In this document: one piece after another, positions 7,967 to 10,165 of the stretch | Layout of the letters: each line of letters starts with the position of its first letter | Position numbering within the stretch: the stretch's first letter is position 1 | NCBI GenBank assembly: GCA_044341215.1 | Contig: JBIISC010000034.1 | Coordinates: forward strand, 1-10,165 | Length of the DNA: 10,165 nt | Direction: 5' to 3' | DNA from: JAFMIT01 sp044341215 | GTDB taxonomy: Bacteria > Actinomycetota > Actinomycetes > S36-B12 > UBA5976 | Notes under the pieces: model-generated | Told to the model about the DNA's origin: nothing | Databases searched by the model: none | The model's input: the letters and a program-made list of their open reading frames with translations, nothing else | Made by a program: the position numbers and the translations under genes

Positions 7967-8989
7967 TTAAGCATTCTGAAACGATTTGGAATGTTCGCAA
8001 GAATCAGATTTGTTTAATGTCCAGTTTCGGCTTTGCCAAACTGGATTTGGTGGTGCTAATTCCAAACTACTACTTGTTAAATCCAACACTTGATCAGTAT
8101 CGGCAAACTCAACCGCAATATTCACGCAAAGCGACAACAAACTAAATAGCCATCTTTCGCTCAATATTGGCAAGGCGCGTTTTTGATGGAGTGCCTGAAC
8201 GGTCAATAATGCCCAATCTGAATCGTTTAGTTTTCTTAAATCATGCAGACAACTCGCGCAAACAGAATTCACAGCACCAAGGATTGGACCAATCGCCATT
8301 CGCCGACTGTGAACAGTGACCGGCACCACAATCGCATTTGGGTAGGAGTTCTCTAACTCGACTAAGTCGTGGCTTTCATTCATTGCGAAAACTAGACGAG
8401 GAGAGATGACAGCTTTTGCGCACTGTGACCATTTTTGATTTATGAAATCTTTCGCCGGTAAGTCACGAGGAATCTCTTCTGCCCGAATCCGCTGGCTATT
8501 CAATGGCCGCCAACCAACATTCATTTGCACTTCGCTGAGTGCATTCACTAATCCAAATGCAGCTTGGCCAGAACCTTCGACTAATACGCGAAGATTTTGA
8601 CGCTTGGTGATTAGTTTGTGTGCAGAAATTCCGATGAGGCGCGCATCACATCGAAGGTTTGTTGCAAGATGAGGGGAGTTTCCACTTAGTGGAACGTTCT
8701 CAACGCTGTAAACATGACCAGCATTGATCAACTCATCGAGTAATTCGCGCAGCCATGAGTGTGCAAGACCCATTGCACTGCCGGTTAGGAGCAGGTCTTC
8801 TATGTTTCTACTGCCATCGAGCAGTCCAATCCAAGTTGAAATCTCACGTTGATGCGAAGTAACCAAGAGTGGTTTTGAATTTGCTGAATCAGTGAAGCCG
8901 ATTACGAGTTCACCGGTGCTTTTCCATGCTCGAGGGCACGAAGGATCGAATTTAAGCCGCTCAAAGGTAGCTGGGGGTCTAAGTGTCAT
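7967..8989 (-). CDS. E1/ThiF-like protein related to TOMM leader-binding/cyclodehydratase proteins, apparently degenerate
   Basis: This 340-residue protein resembles the E1-like (ThiF/cyclodehydratase C-type) proteins widespread in actinobacteria beside DUF2342 and AarF genes. The N-terminal part (about 20-95) has the REISTWIGLLDGSRNIEDLL stretch, typical of the winged-helix peptide-binding region of these proteins. A Rossmann-like glycine loop follows (LVEGSGQAAFG, 136-146). Near 234-259, GPILGAVNSVCASC and then DSDW match the family's Gly-Pro...CxxC...Asp-x-x-Trp block (C244, C247). The second zinc pair, normally a C-terminal CxC or CxxC, is reduced to C331-E-H333. I see no convincing adenylation residues, so catalysis is doubtful. 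The ATG at 8989 was chosen; GTG at 9007 and TTG at 9010 are possible, and none has a well-spaced ribosome site. It probably leads the AarF-like operon. No precursor peptide or YcaO gene is in the window, so no azoline-peptide pathway can be claimed. Confidence 0.6.
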   Translation of the reverse strand: MTLRPPATFERLKFDPSCPRAWKSTGELVIGFTDSANSKPLLVTSHQREISTWIGLLDGSRNIEDLLLTGSAMGLAHSWLRELLDELINAGHVYSVENVPLSGNSPHLATNLRCDARLIGISAHKLITKRQNLRVLVEGSGQAAFGLVNALSEVQMNVGWRPLNSQRIRAEEIPRDLPAKDFINQKWSQCAKAVISPRLVFAMNESHDLVELENSYPNAIVVPVTVHSRRMAIGPILGAVNSVCASCLHDLRKLNDSDWALLTVQALHQKRALPILSERWLFSLLSLCVNIAVEFADTDQVLDLTSSSLELAPPNPVWQSRNWTLNKSDSCEHSKSFQNA

Positions 8990-9197
8990 AAATGGCAGAT
9001 TGCCCACCAAAGCTCACAAAACCCTCTCTAAATGCTAACAATTTGCGCAATATAGGAAATTTAATCGGACATTTGGTACATCTAGTGTGTGGCGATGATG
9101 CAAAGAACCCTAGTTTCGGGCTACTTTGAGCCTGCTCAGAAATCCTGGCGCAGGCGCTACCCATGCGGTGGTCTGCCAATAAAAAGTTGGAGGAACA
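8990..9197. other. Divergent intergenic region between the E1-like and zinc-ribbon genes
   Basis: This is the largest non-coding stretch in the window and should hold promoters for both flanking genes. On the minus strand TATATT (9049-9054) could be a -10 box for the E1-like gene, about 60 bases before its ATG, without a clear -35. On the plus strand TACATCTAGTGTG near 9078-9090 is a possible -10 region. The stretch after it, before the GTG at 9198, would be a leader of about 100 bases. That leader holds a hairpin with arms GCCTGC (9130-9135) and GCAGGC (9150-9155), with inner CAG/CTG pairs. I do not recognise a riboswitch or small-RNA family. Confidence 0.4.
9189..9194 (+). promoter_or_regulatory. 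Strong ribosome binding site of the zinc-ribbon gene
   Basis: GGAGGA is the best Shine-Dalgarno match in the window. Only 3-4 bases separate it from the GTG at 9198, which is close but usable. It fixes the GTG as the start and suggests that the small protein is well expressed. Confidence 0.7.
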
Positions 9198-9362
9198 GTG
9201 GCTGAAACCGTTCAAACTACTGCTCGCTGCATGAAGTGCAAGAAAGACACCCCTGTTATGGCTCTTGAAGTAGAGGTTAACGAAAAGGGACGTCGTCAAG
9301 GTCGCGGTCTATGCCCAGTGTGTGGCACCAAGGTCTTCAAGTTTCTACCTAAGGCTTCCTAA
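9198..9362 (+). CDS. 54-residue zinc-ribbon protein, DUF5679-like
   Basis: This small protein of 54 residues starts with GTG at 9198 and stops with TAA at 9360-9362. Two CxxC knuckles, C11-M-K-C14 and C39-P-V-C42, are separated by 24 residues and followed by GTKVFKF. This is the layout of the short actinobacterial zinc-ribbon family annotated DUF5679. The linker is basic (GRRQGRG, 31-37), compatible with nucleic-acid or ribosome contact, but no function is known to me. A GGAGGA ribosome site directly before it and a strong intrinsic terminator directly after it show that it is a real, probably monocistronic and abundant gene. It is divergent from the E1-like gene and convergent with the DUF2342 gene. 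The coding call is strong; the family name is from memory of the pattern. Confidence 0.85.
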   Translation: MAETVQTTARCMKCKKDTPVMALEVEVNEKGRRQGRGLCPVCGTKVFKFLPKAS

Positions 9363-9370
9363 CACTTAAT

Positions 9371-9380
9371 GCAACGTTGC
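9371..9380. repeat. 10-bp perfect palindrome GCAACGTTGC
   Basis: A perfect palindrome sits between the zinc-ribbon stop codon and the terminator stem, and shares its last base with that stem. It could be a protein site or a chance feature; a single copy does not decide. Confidence 0.5.
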
Positions 9381-9424
9381 TAAAGGGTCAGGTCCGATTC
9401 GGACCTGACCCTTTAGTCTTTTTT
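9380..9424 (+). terminator. Intrinsic terminator of the zinc-ribbon gene
   Basis: The arms 9380-9395 and 9401-9416 are perfect 16-base complements around the loop GATTC. The symmetry can be counted as 18 + 18 about a single central base. TCTTTTTT follows directly (9417-9424). This is a textbook Rho-independent terminator for plus-strand transcription, 17 bases after the stop codon. Read from the other strand the stem is followed by CAACG rather than a T run, so it should not work well for the converging DUF2342 gene. Confidence 0.93.
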
Positions 9425-9456
9425 AAGTGTCTTTTTTAAGTGTCGTTATTAAGAGT
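9418..9456. repeat. 13-bp tandem repeat, two perfect copies and one decayed
   Basis: CTTTTTTAAGTGT occurs at 9418-9430 and again at 9431-9443. A third unit at 9444-9456 matches at 10 of 13 positions. The first unit includes the T run of the terminator, so duplication also produced a second T run. ACACTTAA at 9362-9369 is the reverse complement of TTAAGTGT inside the repeat, so the repeat could also pair across the terminator hairpin. Confidence 0.8.
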
Positions 9457-9477
9457 CTTCATCGAGCAGTTCTATTT

Positions 9478-10165
9478 TTATTCAGAAGTTCGTTTCTCAA
9501 CATACAACGCCGGATTCGTGAGGTCATCACGGTCAGGCAAGAATTCCAAGTGCGACCAAACCGAATTCGGTTCAATGCGGTTGCTATGAATGTATTTCCA
9601 AAACGTGGTTGCATCGCGAATCAAGCGTGGGCGAAGTTCGAGCCCAACTAAATTTGAGAAAGTCTTTTCAGCCGGCCCACCACTTGCTCGGCGGCGGCTC
9701 ATCGTTTCCATTAACTTGTCCGCATTCTCAAGGCGATCTGCAATCACACGTTCCACGGTGAAGCTAACCCAGCCTTCAATTAAAGCCAACATAAATTCCA
9801 AATGGTTCAAGGCTTTTTGTTGAGCTTCGGTCGTAGCGGGTTCGAAAACGCCCGTGGCCATCAACTCTTGCAAGGATTCAGGGTTACTCGGATCCACACT
9901 CTGCATCACTTCGCGAATTCGATCTTTGTCAACGCTAATTCCAGCGGCATAGCGAGAGACGGTATCGACAAGTTCATTACCAACCCAAGGCTCAGCAGAA
10001 TACAAACGACAAAGGGCAGCTTCGCGAACTGCACACAACATCATCACTTCCGAAACTGGGAGTTCATAATCTTTTGCGAACTGAGCGATGTAGTTAGGGA
10101 GCAAACTTGGAATATTGTTTGGAGCAAGCGGTAGGGAAATATCGCTCGCGCCCAACATCTCAGTC
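9478..10165 (-). CDS. DUF2342-family (putative zinc metalloprotease-like) protein, C-terminal part
   Basis: The frame is open to the window edge with no stop before the ATG at 10158 (GAG and ACT codons precede it), so 228 C-terminal residues are visible and the true start is outside. The end is very characteristic of the actinobacterial DUF2342 (PF10103) family: GGPAEKTFSNLVGLELRPR, then a tryptophan-rich helix, VWSHLEFLPDRDDL and NPALYVEKR. This family is often labelled zinc-dependent metalloprotease. The segment where the HExxH-like motif is expected reads REAALCRLYS (10026 downward), followed by EPWVGNELVDTVSRYA. Both expected histidines are missing, so this copy is unlikely to be an active protease through that site. 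It lies convergent with the zinc-ribbon gene. The 115-base gap between them holds that gene's terminator and the 13-bp repeats, and I see no terminator of its own. The family call is confident; biochemical activity is unknown. Confidence 0.78.
   Translation of the reverse strand, partial: TEMLGASDISLPLAPNNIPSLLPNYIAQFAKDYELPVSEVMMLCAVREAALCRLYSAEPWVGNELVDTVSRYAAGISVDKDRIREVMQSVDPSNPESLQELMATGVFEPATTEAQQKALNHLEFMLALIEGWVSFTVERVIADRLENADKLMETMSRRRASGGPAEKTFSNLVGLELRPRLIRDATTFWKYIHSNRIEPNSVWSHLEFLPDRDDLTNPALYVEKRTSE

Noticed and set aside
8979..9299. 106-residue minus-strand reading frame over the zinc-ribbon gene
   Set aside because: It is antisense to a gene with clear start, zinc motifs and terminator, and shows no recognisable domain of its own.
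9391..9405. GGTCCGATTCGGACC resembling a tRNA T-arm
   Set aside because: It is the tip of a long perfect hairpin followed by T residues; no acceptor, D or anticodon arms can be placed around it.
9427..9651. Short plus-strand reading frames opposite the DUF2342 gene
   Set aside because: They are shadows of a well-supported gene on the minus strand and have no ribosome site or motif.
1..10165. Search for CRISPR arrays, insertion sequences, phage or defence genes
   Set aside because: No spaced repeats, terminal inverted repeats, transposase or integrase motifs were seen; AdnAB is a helicase-nuclease but has a housekeeping context here.

Overview
The window carries a housekeeping DNA-repair and core-gene neighbourhood of an actinobacterium. 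The gene set is characteristic of the phylum: AdnA/AdnB-type helicase-nucleases, a UvrD2 helicase with a tetracysteine module and HRDC domain, an actinobacterial NudC, an AarF/ABC1 protein, an E1/ThiF-like protein, a DUF5679-type zinc ribbon and a DUF2342-family protein. Base composition is AT-leaning by eye, gene junctions are very tight and almost no DNA is non-coding. Together these suggest a small streamlined genome such as the freshwater acI/Nanopelagicales lineage. The lineage is an inference; the gene families are read from motifs.

Layout. (1) 1-3595, plus strand: the 3' end of adnA and all of adnB, joined by a TAATG junction. They form a two-subunit helicase-nuclease for processing double-strand breaks. 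(2) 3584-4501, minus strand: nudC, which overlaps the adnB tail by 12 bp and is divergent from uvrD2. (3) 4566-6629, plus strand: uvrD2, which overlaps the tail of the next gene by 4 bp. (4) 6626-8989, minus strand: a two-gene unit with the E1/ThiF-like gene first and the AarF/ABC1-family gene 27 bp downstream. (5) 8990-9197: a divergent intergenic region. (6) 9198-9362, plus strand: a 54-residue four-cysteine zinc-ribbon protein, followed by a strong intrinsic terminator and short 13-bp repeats. (7) 9478 to the window end, minus strand: the C-terminal half of a DUF2342-family protein, still open at the edge.

How the genes relate. AdnAB and UvrD2 are both SF1A motors acting on DNA ends or duplex DNA. 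NudC hydrolyses NAD(H) and, in characterised relatives, removes NAD caps from RNA. The right half holds conserved actinobacterial families of unknown role. Two of them, the E1-like protein and the DUF2342 protein, look degraded at the sites expected to be catalytic or metal-binding, whereas the AarF protein keeps its ATP-binding motifs. I saw no mobile element, CRISPR array, rRNA or tRNA. Nothing here is clearly a new defence or mobile system. The most interesting part is the E1-like/AarF/zinc-ribbon/DUF2342 cluster.
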